64,000 nucleotides of DNA from JAKLQR01 sp963753165 (GTDB lineage: Bacteria > Nitrospirota > Thermodesulfovibrionia > Thermodesulfovibrionales > SM23-35): contig CAVWBP010000013.1 of assembly GCA_963753165.1 (NCBI GenBank), positions 55,271 to 119,270 on the forward strand. Reading direction: 5' to 3'. Every line of letters begins with the position of its first letter. Position 1 is the stretch's first letter. Of this stretch, positions 36,501 through 46,779 are shown in pieces. The translations under genes and the position numbers were made by a program. Below the pieces are notes generated by a model, which was given only the letters and a program-made list of their open reading frames with translations, was not told the origin of the DNA and ran no database searches.

Positions 36501-38136
36501 TTATCCTCTTGCGCCGATTGCTTCTCTGGTTATCCTCTCCGCCAGTTCGAATACTGCTTTCTTGTCTTCCTCTGTCCGTGCTTCAATATAGAACCGGACC
36601 TTAGGTTCGGTGCCCGACGGCCTGATCATGAGCCATGACCCATCATTGAACACAAGTTTTGTTCCATCGATGGTTATGACGTCTATAATTTTTCTCTGCA
36701 CTTTCCCGGACATGAGCACAGTACCCTTGTTGTATTTCTCCTGAATACGGGACAGCTTTTGAATAAGTGGTTCCCCGACAAGGTCCGGGCTTACCGCAAT
36801 ACCGGAGCGGTCCGGATAATAGTATCCGAATTCATCCATGATATCATGAAGATATCCACTGAGATTTTTCCCGGTCACCGCCATCATCTCTATGGCGAGC
36901 AGCAGACCAAACAGCGCGTCTTTTTCGAGTGTATGATTGTATCCCGATATGCCGTCCGATTCTTCGAACGCAACGATTGCCCTCTCCCGTGACGCCGGCA
37001 GCAGGAAGGGCCTGAAGTGCTTAAAACCGACCTTTGTTTCTTTTACAGGTATGTTCAGTCTCTTCGCAATCGCATTGACAAGATTGCTTGTCCCGACCGA
37101 CGTTGCCACAATACCGGAAATGCCTTTGTAGACATGAAGGAAATGAAATGCCATAGCGCCGAAATAATTCATAGGGATCTGCATGGCTCCATCGGCAAAC
37201 CTGATCCGGTCGCCATCGGGGTCCATGAATACACCGAGACGGAACTTCGCCGGACTTTCCTGTAAGACTTTTTCGATACCCTCCATGTTTTTTTCAGAAG
37301 GCTCGGGAGCAATACCTCCGAACAGATAATCGTCCCCGGTGCGCAGGGAGACTATATGTCTGACTGTTTCCAAGAATCTTTGTTATGCAGCCCCTGGTCG
37401 AACCGTGTGCATGGTCAATACAGATCATGCAGTGTTCTCTGTTGACAAAGTCCCGTATCCTGCTCAAATCGAGAGTTTTTCTTTCATTGAGAAACCGTAT
37501 GTAGAGGTTATCGAGATCTACGGTCTCAATATGCGCAGGTTTTGCAGGTCCGGGGACAGGAGATGATCCCATCATCCTGTTCGCGATTTCCTCTATTCTT
37601 CTCGTAATTTCAGGTCCTGCTGGGCCGCCGTCGGAAGGATTGAATTTAAATCCGGCATAGTTTGCAGGGTTATGAGATGGGGTGAGATTTACCGAACATG
37701 CAGCATGGAGCATCTCTACCCCCGCAGAGAACTCCGGCGTAGGGGCCTCACCGGCATACCATGCCCTGATCCCATTTTCCTGGAGCAGCCCAATGACTTC
37801 ATATGCAAAATCCTGACCGAGAAAACGGTTGTCGTGTCCCACGATAACCCCCCTCTGCCGGAACTCTCTGAAATCGGATATACCCAAAGACCTCATGACA
37901 GAAGGGTCATTGCCCTTGCACATCTCGATGATTGCCAAGGTTACGATACGCACTGTATGAAAAGTAAAGTCTGCACCTAACTCGCCCCTCCATCCCGATG
38001 TGCCGAATGCGATCTTTGCAGGGTTTGTGTTCTCCCGTGCGAATTTCCCGATCACAGGAAGCAATCCCCTGTTTTTTGAGACATCGGAAAGGATTACCTC
38101 CCAACAGGAAGAAGCGTTAGTGAATTGCTGAGTCAA
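36501..38136 (-). pseudogene. Phosphoglucomutase/phosphomannomutase, one frameshift
   Basis: An alpha-D-phosphohexomutase of about 545 residues. The N-terminal part has IAFGTSGWRGELGADFT and the phosphoserine loop NLTPSHNPANYAGFKFN. The C-terminal part carries the metal-binding FMDPDGDRIRFAD, the sugar-binding FEESDGISGYN and the phosphate-binding MIRPSGTEPKVRF. The frame breaks at 37366-37373: ITKIL continues as ETVRHIVSLRTGDDYLFGG after one surplus G. Everything else of the enzyme is intact, so it could be one functional gene with an indel error. Makes hexose-1-phosphates for envelope sugars. Confidence 0.8.
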
Positions 38137-38230
38137 CTGTCACTCCTGCCGATCAAAGTACCTGAAGGTTTCATTTCATTGCACTCCCGTCGTAACCAAT
38201 TTTATCATAGCGTTCTTTGTTCTTCTGGTT

Positions 38231-38334
38231 GTCATTATCCGGCTTGACCGGATAATCCAGTGCTACGTTTAAAAACTTTTGATACTGGATTCCGTCCTCC
38301 GACTTGATCGGGGGATCAAGTCGGATGAATGACG
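38231..38334. repeat. GTCATTCC palindromic repeat (family A)
   Basis: TGTCATTATCCGGCTTGACC begins and GATCAAGTCGGATGAATGAC ends the unit, the reverse orientation of the copy at 10954. It occupies the gap between the mutase and CysS-like genes. Confidence 0.75.
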
Positions 38335-38343
38335 GAGGAGATA

Positions 38344-39561
38344 TTAAAATATTACCTGTAATACCTGATCTATTTCCCTCAGAGTTTTCACCACTCCTGA
38401 TGCCTCGCCGGCATTCAGGTCACTGATGGATGTATTGGCAATTATTCCGTATAATCCGTCAAAAGCATCCCGAACATGCAGGTCATTGTCCATATGCTCA
38501 GTGAATACCTTTTTTAACCTTCGGGAGATTTGTTTTTCCGGAGAAGATTTCCTGTGGGGAGTTTCTCCCGAATTTCCTGACGGCAGCCTTGAATGCTCGT
38601 AATCTTTCCACCACCGACTTCATTGCCCGGTCTGAATAGTCAAGTCTTTCGCGATAATGTCCGTAAATAAGGAAAAACCGTATCTCGGACATGGAATAGC
38701 CGTGTTTCCTGAGACTGTCGCTGTAGAGAATGTTTCTCCTGCTCTTTGACATCTTCTTTCCGTTTACAAAAAGATGATGACAGTGGAGCCAGAACCTCGC
38801 CATCTGATACGGTCTCACCGACTCGAGGATAGCGAGGGAGTAATCATGATGACGGAAAAGATTATCGATCCCCCCGCAGTATACAGAGAGTGTTTCGTCA
38901 AAATATTTGGAGACAATACCTGCGTCCTGTACGTTCCACGAAGGTCTGCCCCTGCCTATCTGCGTGTCCCAGAAATAACGATCTCCCTCTTTATACCCGT
39001 GCCAGAGGATAAAGTCTCCAAGGTTCCACTGGATCCCCGGATAGGTGTCCTTATGGAACCTCCTTTTTTTGCCGGCCATGCTGACATATCAAGCCCGTAT
39101 AATTTTCCAAAGCCGTGGAACCGGAGCGGATCGAAATACACATTGCCGCGGTGCCGGTATGCATATTGCTTTTTCAGAAGAGTCTGAATAATGGCGACTG
39201 TTTCATGAATACATTCGGAGGCTCTGGGGAGAAACTCAGGGGTCTTCATCCTGAGCAGGTTCATCTCATTGAGAAAAGTCTTGATATTTTTTTCGGTAAT
39301 GCTCCGTACTGTTGTTTTTTGCCTTGCCGCTTCCTGTATTGCCTTGTCCTCGATATCGGTAAAGTTCATCCCTCTGACAATTTTATGTCCAGAAAATTCA
39401 AGATAGCGTGCCAGGACATCCTCAAACAGGAACGTCCTGAAATTGCCGATATGGGATTTCTGGTACACTGAAGGGCCACAGGTGAACATCGCGACATATT
39501 TTTTGTTCACAGGATTGAAAGGTTCGAGTTTCTTCCCCAGACTGTTATAGAGTTTCAGCAA
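38344..39561 (-). pseudogene. Divergent, short cysteinyl-tRNA synthetase-like protein, two frameshifts
   Basis: About 406 residues after joining three frames. Residues 1-160 contain FTCGPSVYQKSHIGNFRTF (HIGH motif and first zinc cysteine). Breaks are a homopolymer A run near 39065-39075 and another near 38530. The middle has GRPSWNVQDAGIVSKYFDET where CysS normally has a zinc cysteine, RHHDYSL where it has a zinc glutamate, and GKKMSKSRRNI (KMSKS motif). The protein ends about 60 residues early, just after HMDNDLHVRDAF and EIDQVLQVIF, without the usual anticodon-binding tail. It may be a paralogue with another job rather than the housekeeping enzyme. Confidence 0.65.
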
Positions 39562-39626
39562 ACGCTCCCCCTTATTGAATGTGAATATCTGTATTGTATC
39601 CGCCGGGGCACGCGACAGGTTCTGGT

Positions 39627-40898
39627 CTATTCTTTAAACAATACTACAGGTATGTTTTCCCGGGCGTGGATTGTCTCTGCATGTTTTTTCGCATCTGTCT
39701 CATGCTCGAATTTCCCGATCAAGACCCGGTAGAGGGGTGCTCCTTTGCTTGTTAGGGTCTTGTATAGCCGGGTGCTGTACCCCTTGTCTTTGTATTGCCG
39801 GACAAGTGACGCAGCGTTTGCTTCCTGTTTAAATACCCCGATCTGAACGGCATAGACAGCCTTTTGCACAGGTTTCACTTCAGAATTCTGCCGTGGTGAG
39901 GGTGCGGGTTTCTCTCTCCCGGCAGCCTGCGCGGATTGCTTTTCCCCGGCTGAGGGGGTCTTTTTTTCTTCAATCACCTGAGGTGGGGGAAGCGGTGAAG
40001 TCTTCTCCTCCTCTGCCTGTGGTTTCGGTGTTACGTCGGGAGGAACGGTGTTGACCGTCTGCTGCTCACCAGGGGAAGAAGGGGGAATAATTTCCGGCTG
40101 AGACTTTTGAAAAAGAGAGCGCGGTGAGATATCTTCGTAAAATATGATTCCGCCTGCGCCGATCACTATCAGGATAATCACGAGTGAAACAAAGAAGACC
40201 GATTTCTGCAGTTTCTTTTTCTTGTAAGCGCTCGCATATTCTTCATCCGAAAGGGAAGGGATCAGAAGATCGGTTTCTCCTCTGCGCTCGCTTTCAGTTT
40301 CCCCTTCTTCTTTTTCTTCAGCGGCAGAAGCCACTTCCTCCGTGATTCCGTCAGGTGTCCGCTCAGGTATGCGTGTATCTATTGCTTCCGGTTCCGGCAT
40401 ATCCGGTTGAGCGTCGTCTGGTTCCTGATTCTCTCTGCGCTCATCGTTTTCGGTTTCAGCAGCCTGCTCCTCCCTCTGTTCATCCGCAGGGATATCTGCC
40501 GGCTGAGGCCCTTCCCCTGTCTCCCTGAAGGATATAAGGTCCGCTGTCTTTCTGCGCAAATCCTCTGAATTAAAAATGTAAGTTATATAATCGACGATTC
40601 CATACAGTTCTCTGTCACGTTCGGTAATAATTACATTCCGGGGTGTCAGGATAACGAGGGGGATATGCACGAGTTCTTCTGACTCATGAATGGTTTTACA
40701 GATCTCCAGTCCGCGCATGCCTTCGGAGATTCCCGCATTCACAAAAATAAGCGCGGGACGCACTTTCTTCGCGAGATCAACGCCTGCTTCTCCGGAATTG
40801 GCAGAAAAAAGAGAATACCCCTCCGGTTCGAGAACAGCACTGATTTTCTGAATCAGTTCAGTATTTATATCAATAATGAGAATGCTGTGTTCGGCCAT
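39627..40898 (-). CDS. Pseudo-receiver / transmembrane / SPOR domain protein
   Basis: 423 residues. Residues 1-125 are receiver-like (SILIIDINTELIQKISAVLE) but the phosphoacceptor strand reads ALIFVNAGI, with asparagine in place of aspartate. An acidic, proline- and glutamate-rich linker follows, then one membrane span (SVFFVSLVIILIVIGAGGII), a proline-rich periplasmic linker, and a C-terminal SPOR domain (VYAVQIGVFKQEANAASLVR) that should bind denuded peptidoglycan at the septum. It overlaps ribD by 29 bp. A cytoplasmic signalling domain joined to a cell-wall sensor is unusual. Confidence 0.75.
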   Translation of the reverse strand: MAEHSILIIDINTELIQKISAVLEPEGYSLFSANSGEAGVDLAKKVRPALIFVNAGISEGMRGLEICKTIHESEELVHIPLVILTPRNVIITERDRELYGIVDYITYIFNSEDLRRKTADLISFRETGEGPQPADIPADEQREEQAAETENDERRENQEPDDAQPDMPEPEAIDTRIPERTPDGITEEVASAAEEKEEGETESERRGETDLLIPSLSDEEYASAYKKKKLQKSVFFVSLVIILIVIGAGGIIFYEDISPRSLFQKSQPEIIPPSSPGEQQTVNTVPPDVTPKPQAEEEKTSPLPPPQVIEEKKTPSAGEKQSAQAAGREKPAPSPRQNSEVKPVQKAVYAVQIGVFKQEANAASLVRQYKDKGYSTRLYKTLTSKGAPLYRVLIGKFEHETDAKKHAETIHARENIPVVLFKE

Positions 40899-41976
40899 AA
40901 TTCTCTGTTAAATATCCTTCGACGAGAAAATCTTCTCCGATTCTCCGTACCTTTGTGTCATGAAGCCGATATGCCTCTTCCAGCCTCCTGAATGTTTTTC
41001 CTCCTACAGAAGCGATGGATTCCCTGCCCCCTATAATTTTCGGAGCGATAAAAAATAGTACCTTATCCACGATACCATCTTCAAGTGCGTGGGCATTCAA
41101 TGAAGAGCCGCCTTCAATGAGAACCGAAGCAACCTCCTGTTTTGCGAGGGAATCCATAAGCCAGCCAAGCTCCAGTTTTTTCTTAAAATAAAGCATCTTT
41201 ATGCCTGATTTTTCGAGATTTTTTGCTTTCTGGCCAGTTTTACCGGTAACAATAATTGTTTCCGGGGGTGTCCTGAGCAGTTTTGCATTCAAGGGTATTT
41301 CAAGTTCCGGATCGATGACAATCCTGACCGGTTGTTTGTGTGCTCCCCGGATTCTTGCGGTGAGCTGCGGGTCGTCAGCCTTGACTGTTCCTATCGCAGT
41401 CATGATCGCATCCACATGGCTTCTCAGGCGATGGACTTCTTTCCTTGCCTTTTCACCCGTTATCCATTGGGATTGACCCTCCGGAGTTGCAATTTTGCCG
41501 TCAAGAGTCATGGCGACTTTGAGAATTACAAAAGGGGAAGCAGTAGTAATGAATTTTACATAAAATTCATTGAGTTTTCTTGCTTCATCTTCGAGAACCC
41601 CGAGGGTCACCTCGATACCCGCATGCTGCAGTTCGCGAACACCCTTGCCCGATACTTTGGGGTTCGGATCGAGCATGCCTATTACCACTTTGTGAATCCC
41701 GGAATTTATTATGGCCCTGGTGCAGGGGGGAGTTCTCTTGTCGGTGTGACAGCATGGTTCGAGATTCACATAGAGGGTAGCGCCTCGTGCAGCTCTGCCT
41801 GCTTTTTCTATGGCAAGCGCCTCTGCATGGAGCGTGCCCGGTTTTCTGTGATAATCTTCAGCAATAATTTTGTTTTTCCTGACCAGGACCGCTCCGACCA
41901 TGGGGTTCGGGCTCGTCATCCCCCGGGCCTTTGCCGCGATGCTGAGGGTATGCTTCATATAGGATGCATCAGTCAT
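40870..41976 (-). CDS. ribD: Bifunctional riboflavin deaminase/reductase
   Basis: RibD performs the second and third steps of riboflavin synthesis. 368 residues. The deaminase has SPNPMVGAVLVR, HAEALAIEKAG and the zinc motif PCCHTDKRTPPC. The reductase half has ILKVAMTLDGKIATPEGQSQ and VLIEGGSSLNAHAL. No FMN riboswitch is visible upstream; the upstream gap is filled with C-rich repeats. Other rib genes are not in the window. Confidence 0.93.
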   Translation of the reverse strand: MTDASYMKHTLSIAAKARGMTSPNPMVGAVLVRKNKIIAEDYHRKPGTLHAEALAIEKAGRAARGATLYVNLEPCCHTDKRTPPCTRAIINSGIHKVVIGMLDPNPKVSGKGVRELQHAGIEVTLGVLEDEARKLNEFYVKFITTASPFVILKVAMTLDGKIATPEGQSQWITGEKARKEVHRLRSHVDAIMTAIGTVKADDPQLTARIRGAHKQPVRIVIDPELEIPLNAKLLRTPPETIIVTGKTGQKAKNLEKSGIKMLYFKKKLELGWLMDSLAKQEVASVLIEGGSSLNAHALEDGIVDKVLFFIAPKIIGGRESIASVGGKTFRRLEEAYRLHDTKVRRIGEDFLVEGYLTENYGRTQHSHY

Positions 41977-42029
41977 GGAATATTAGCATACCATAAAAAG
42001 GCTCATAAGCTAAGAGAAACCATTTAGTT

Positions 42030-42255
42030 AAGGGTGGAAAAATCCTCTCCTTTACAAGGGGAGGTTGGTGGGGTATGAGGGAAAAATATTCAAACCTCCC
42101 CAGCCCCTCCTTATAAAGGAGGGGATTGCACTCTTCACTCAAAATTCATAGCTGCACAGTCGTGATATGCACCCTCACCCTTGCCCTCTCCCCTCAAGGG
42201 AGAGGGTAGTAAATACGCCCCTCCCTTGAGGGGAGGGGTTGGGGAGGGTGTTAAA
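42030..42255. repeat. Composite CCTCCCC / GGGGAGG palindrome cluster
   Basis: Three adjacent inverted motifs: TCCTCTCCTTTACAAGGGGA, CCCCTCCTTATAAAGGAGGG, and CTCTCCCCTCAAGGGAGAGG followed by CCCTCCCTTGAGGGGAGGGG. They lie between the divergent ribD and DUF948 genes, account for most of that 300-bp gap, and share their core with the tail of the hydrolase gene and with insertions inside hypF. Confidence 0.7.
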
Positions 42256-42290
42256 ATATCGACTTTATACACAGACAATAATTATTCTGG

Positions 42291-42296
42291 TATAAT
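42291..42296 (+). promoter_or_regulatory. -10 element six bases before a start codon
   Basis: TATAAT at 42291-42296 precedes the DUF948 ATG at 42303; no Shine-Dalgarno fits between, so the hydrogenase maturation operon may start leaderless. Confidence 0.45.
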
Positions 42297-42302
42297 AACA
42301 AC

Positions 42303-42704
42303 ATGGTATCTATTGAACACATATGGTTGATCGTTATCGCAGTTGCAGTCGCGGTATTAGCCGGTTATGTGATCTCCTTGATCATTGAACTGAAAAAAAC
42401 CGTCCGGGCTGTCAATGAGGTATTAAAATCTACCGAGGGATCGCTCAAATCCACCCTGGATGAATTACAGTTGACCCTGAGAAGCGTGAGAAGCATCTCT
42501 GATGATATCAACGAGGTAACAACCGATGTCAAGACTTTGTCAGGTTCGGTCAGGGATGTAGGCCAGAATATCAGACATGTGAGCGATCTGGTCGATGAAA
42601 CTGCATCCTTGACTGCGGTGAAAGTTTCCGGCCTGAAAGCGGGCCTGAAAGCAGGATTTATGGTTATCTTAAGCAATCTTTTTTCGAAAAAAGGAGGCGA
42701 ATAA
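42303..42704 (+). CDS. DUF948 family membrane protein
   Basis: 133 residues. One N-terminal membrane span (LIVIAVAVAVLAGYVISLII) followed by a helical, coiled-coil-like region with repeated LKSTLDEL, VRSISDDINEV and VRDVGQNIRHV motifs. Matches DUF948, found paired with YtxH proteins in stress operons; function unknown. Overlaps the following gene by one base (TAATG). Confidence 0.75.
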   Translation: MVSIEHIWLIVIAVAVAVLAGYVISLIIELKKTVRAVNEVLKSTEGSLKSTLDELQLTLRSVRSISDDINEVTTDVKTLSGSVRDVGQNIRHVSDLVDETASLTAVKVSGLKAGLKAGFMVILSNLFSKKGGE

Positions 42705-43024
42705 TGAGAGAGGAAGGCGGATACGGAGCAGGAAGTGTATTTCTTTCATTTCTTCTCGGGGGTATCGTGGGGGCAGGGTTCGCTCTGTTACTTGCGCCTC
42801 AATCGGGTGATGAGACAAGAAAGAAGATACGTCAACTGACTGACGATGTCAAGGGGAAGACAATGGATTATGTCGAAGAGGTAAAAGGGAAGGTTACCAC
42901 CGGCATAGACAGGGGCAAGGATTATTATGAGGAGAAGAAGTCTGTAGTTGCTTCGGCTATCGAGGCGGGAAAAGAGGCCTACGACAAGGAGAAAGAGAGG
43001 TTATCCAAGGAGCCGAATGCATGA
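42704..43024 (+). CDS. YtxH domain protein
   Basis: 106 residues. N-terminal glycine-rich membrane segment (FLLGGIVGAGFALLLAPQSG) with the YtxH DETRKKIRQLTDDVKGK region, then a highly charged helical tail. A general-stress type protein in Bacillus; role here unknown. Its stop overlaps the hypA start. Confidence 0.75.
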   Translation: MREEGGYGAGSVFLSFLLGGIVGAGFALLLAPQSGDETRKKIRQLTDDVKGKTMDYVEEVKGKVTTGIDRGKDYYEEKKSVVASAIEAGKEAYDKEKERLSKEPNA

Positions 43025-43361
43025 GGTTTCGATTGCCCAGGGTCTGCTTGATATCGTCGTAGAGAATTGTAAAAAACAAGGCTATTCAGGGATAGAATCC
43101 ATAAAGGTCAAAATCGGAAAAGCTGCCGGGGTAGTTCCCGATTCTCTTCTTTTTGCATTTGAGTCGATGAAGGTGGATACCATAGCAGAAAAGGCCACTC
43201 TTATCATTGATCAAGTTCCGATCAGCGGTTTCTGTAACAGTTGCAAGTCCAATTTTACCGTAGATGATGCATACGTTATCTGTTGCCCGCATTGCAACGC
43301 TTTTTCGATCAGGGTAGATACAGGCAGGGAATTAAATGTCGACGAGATGGAGGTATTCTGA
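43017..43361 (+). CDS. hypA: Hydrogenase nickel-insertion protein HypA
   Basis: 114 residues. Begins MHEVSIAQGLLDIV, with the N-terminal Met-His-Glu nickel site, and has a zinc domain with two CxxC pairs (GFCNSCKSNF and ICCPHCNAF). ATG 43017 is the family start; it overlaps the YtxH stop. First gene of the hyp set, three bases before hypB. Confidence 0.95.
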   Translation: MHEVSIAQGLLDIVVENCKKQGYSGIESIKVKIGKAAGVVPDSLLFAFESMKVDTIAEKATLIIDQVPISGFCNSCKSNFTVDDAYVICCPHCNAFSIRVDTGRELNVDEMEVF

Positions 43362-43364
43362 TTC

Positions 43365-44012
43365 ATGAAAGTGAAAGTGGTCACAAATATTCTTGAGGCG
43401 AATGACAGGATTGCCGATGAAAACAGGAGGATTTTCCAGGAGGCCGGTGTCTATGTGATCAATATGATGAGCGGCCCCGGAGCAGGCAAGACCTCCCTTC
43501 TTGTGCGGACTATCCAGGAAATGCAGAAGAAAGTGAAGATCGGCGTTATAGAGGGCGATATCGCCGGAACCGATGATGCAGAAAGAATCGACAAGCTTGG
43601 TGTTCCGGTCGTTCAGATCAATACAGGCGGTGGATGTCATCTGGACGCAAATATGATAAGGGAAGTACTGCCGGATATGCCACTGAAAGACCTGGATCTG
43701 CTTATAATCGAAAATGTCGGAAATCTTGTCTGTCCTGCGGAGTTCAAGGTCGGAGAGGAGATGAAGGTTATGCTCCTCAGCGTTGCCGAAGGCCATGATA
43801 AACCCCTGAAATATCCTCTGATGTTCCAGGAATCATCTGCGCTTCTTCTCAACAAAATCGACCTCCTCCCTTATATAGATGTAGATATGGCAAAGATCAG
43901 GAAGGACTCTCTGTCACTGAACCCGAAGCTGAAACTATTCGAGGTTTCATGCAAGACCGGTCAGGGAATCAGTGAATGGGCGCAGTGGCTTGAGACCCTT
44001 GTAAAGAAATAA
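43365..44012 (+). CDS. hypB: Hydrogenase maturation GTPase HypB
   Basis: 215 residues, the GTPase that delivers nickel with HypA. G1 loop MSGPGAGKTSL, EGDIAGTDDAERI, metal-site TGGGCHLDANM, ENVGNLVCPAEFKVGE and the NKIDLLPY G4 motif are all present. No N-terminal histidine-rich stretch, so it lacks nickel storage. Confidence 0.95.
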   Translation: MKVKVVTNILEANDRIADENRRIFQEAGVYVINMMSGPGAGKTSLLVRTIQEMQKKVKIGVIEGDIAGTDDAERIDKLGVPVVQINTGGGCHLDANMIREVLPDMPLKDLDLLIIENVGNLVCPAEFKVGEEMKVMLLSVAEGHDKPLKYPLMFQESSALLLNKIDLLPYIDVDMAKIRKDSLSLNPKLKLFEVSCKTGQGISEWAQWLETLVKK

Positions 44013-44066
44013 GCAAGAATTCCTGAATTCGGGCGGACAGCTATCTGACACCATTGTATTTTTCTC

Positions 44067-44194
44067 TGTCATTATCCGGCTTGACCGGATAATCCAGATA
44101 TTTAAAGAAAATAGTCCTCTCAATATATCATTAATATGAAAGCCCTGTTGAATATAATAAGATTCCTGGATTCCCCGATCAAGTCGTGGAATGA
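44067..44194. repeat. GTCATTCC palindromic repeat (family A)
   Basis: TGTCATTATCCGGCTTGACC opens, ATTCCCCGATCAAGTCGTGG then AATGACG closes. It nearly fills the gap between hypB and hypF inside the maturation cluster. Confidence 0.7.
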
Positions 44195-44288
44195 CGCATT
44201 TTTTACTGACATTATCGGATCAAGTATGCAAAAACCTTATTTTCTTCACATAGTTTGTTTCGAATTCACTGAGTATTAGTTGTATCAT

Positions 44289-46779
44289 ATGAAACCCGTT
44301 CGCACCAAAATAGTAGTGAAAGGCATTGTGCAGGGGGTTGGATTCCGGCCATTTGTCTATAGTCTTGCCAGATCAAGCCGGCTGAAAGGTTTTGTCCTGA
44401 ATTCCTCCGAAGGGGTCATTATCGAGATTGAAGGAGAGAATACCCCTGACTTTATTGACCGGCTGCAAAAAGAAGCCCCGCCTCTCTCCCGGATCATGTC
44501 CGTTGATATAACCACCCTCCCATACCACGGCTATAAGGATTTCACCATTCTGAAAAGCAAGGATGCGGGAAGTTTTACCCTGATTTCAGCAGATGTCTCC
44601 ATCTGCCAGGACTGTTTCCGGGAACTTCTCGACAAGAATGACCGGCGATATCTCTATCCGTTCATCAACTGCACCAATTGCGGTCCCCGGTATACCATAA
44701 CTAAATCTGTTCCTTATGACAGGCCAAACACCACCATGGCTGTGTTCAAACTTTGTCCTGACTGCGACAGGGAATACCATGACCCACTCGACAGGAGATT
44801 CCATGCACAACCAAATGCCTGTCCTGTCTGTGGGCCACAGGTGGACAGTATGAAAGTAAGAAGTGAAAAGTTAAGAGGTAGAGGAAAGCGGAAAAAAGCA
44901 AAAAAGCTCCAATTGAAGAAACAATAAGACTTCTGAAACAAGGGAAAAATTCTTGCCGATCAAAGGACTCGGGGGCTTTCATTTGGCCTGCGATGCGATG
45001 AACGAAGACGCGGTGAACAGACTGAGACTCAAAAAGAGGAAAAGCAATAAACCCTTTGCCCTTATGTCGCCGGATATCGAAACAATAAAAAAATTCTGCA
45101 GGGTATCCGAAGCAGAGGAGGCATATCTTACCTCGAACAAAAGGCCGATTGTCCTTCTCAATAAGATAAAAAACGGACTTCCTGAGGCAGTTTCACCCCA
45201 CAATCCCTGCATAGGCTTCATGCTGCCGTATACACCATTGCATTATTTGTTGTTCTGTTATCCGATGGAAGCTTGCAGGCGCTCCCGACCTTCCACCTTG
45301 CTATCCTTCTCCTTCCCCCTTGGGGGGGGATGGGGGTGCATTTCGACGCCCTTGTCATGACCAGCGGCAATATCGCGGAAGAACCGATTGTGATTGAGAA
45401 TGATGAGGCAGTGTCAAAGCTTTCCGATATTGCCGATGCGTTTCTCATGCATAACAGGGATATTTTCATGCGGGCTGACGACTCAGTGGTCAGAGTGAAT
45501 AGTTTTATCACAGACCCCTCGTCATCTCCTGCTCCGAAAGGGGGGAACGGGGGAGGGACGGTAGCATCTCCCGGTAAAAATCAACCGTCCCTTTCGTTTG
45601 TCCGCCGCTCCAGGGGCTATGTGCCCGACCCTGTTCTCCTGCACGAAGACGGGCCTGAGGTGCTCGGCTGCGGCGCTGATATCAAAAACATATTCACTCT
45701 TACCAAAGGGAGCTTTGCGATCCCGAGTCAGCATATCGGTGATATGGAAAATTATGAGACTCTCCGGTTTTTTGAGGAGAGCCTCAGGAATCTCAAGTCC
45801 GTGTACCGGGTTGAGCCGGTTGCGCTTGCCTATGACCTCCATCCCATGTATCTCTCAACACAGTGGGCCCTGCGGCAGGAGAATATTAAAAAGATACCGA
45901 TTCAGCATCATTATGCCCATGTTGGATCAGTCATGGCCGAAAAAGGGATCAAAGAGAAGGTTATCGGGGTGACTTTCGACGGTACGGGATATGGTACCGA
46001 CGGAGGTCTCTGGGGCGGAGAATTTCTGATTGCTGATATTAAAGGATTCAGGAGAGCATGCCACTTCAGATACATCCCGCTTCCGGGCGGAGAAGCTGCG
46101 GTAAAAGAGCCGTGGAGGATAGCGGTCAGTTATATAAAGAATATCACCGGGAATGAAGTTATGCCCTATCTCGATTCAATCGGCTTTATCAGGAGATACG
46201 GCAGGGAGAAAATACACTCTCTCCTGCAGATTCTCGACAACAGACAGTTTTCCCCGCTTTCCTCAGGCGCCGGAAGACTGTTTGATGCTGTTTCGGCGCT
46301 GATCGGCGTCTGTGATGACAATACCTTTGAAGGAGAGGCGGCAATAGCCCTTGAGGCGATAACCTATCCCGATATTATCGATGATTATCCTGTTGATATA
46401 AAATTCAAGGAGACGATGGAAGTCGATTTTTCCCATACTATCCTGAGAATCATGGAAGAGATAAAAGAGAAGAAAGAGAAAGGGATTATTGCTACAAAAT
46501 TCCATAATACCATCATAACGGTCATTGAACGGGTGGTGGAGAAATTATCCTCGGTGACCGGAATAAGGGACGTTGCCCTGTGCGGCGGTGTGTTCCAGAA
46601 TATGTATCTCCTTGAACGGACGATTGACAGGCTTCGGTCAATCGGGCATGAACGTCCTGATCCACGATAAAGTCCCGACCAACGATGCAGGAATATCACT
46701 CGGTCAGGCGTATATAATAAGAGAGAGGATAAAAGCGGGAATCTATAGAATAGAGGCAAATACTAAATTCGAAATCTAA
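44289..46779 (+). pseudogene. hypF: Carbamoyltransferase HypF, frameshifted and carrying repeat insertions
   Basis: HypF makes the cyanide ligands of the [NiFe] centre. Domains in order: acylphosphatase (VKGIVQGVGFRPFVYSLA), two zinc fingers (CQDCF...CTNCGPRY, CPDCDREY...CPVCGPQ), YrdC-like (IKGLGGFHLACDAMNEDAVN) and Kae1-like carbamoyltransferase (QHHYAHVGSVMAEKG, VALCGGVFQNMYLLE). Frames break near 44885, 44940, 45270-45350 and 46645. Three stretches lack family homology and look like inserted repeats: purine-rich codons at about 44846-44900, a CCCTTGGGGGGGGATGGGGG block at about 45290-45345, and another near 45520-45585. All fall in linkers. The last codons run into an inverted-repeat element. 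Confidence 0.75.

Noticed and set aside
41977..42302. Possible FMN riboswitch upstream of ribD
   Set aside because: The gap consists of CCTCCCC/GGGGAGG palindromes; none of the conserved RFN segments is visible.
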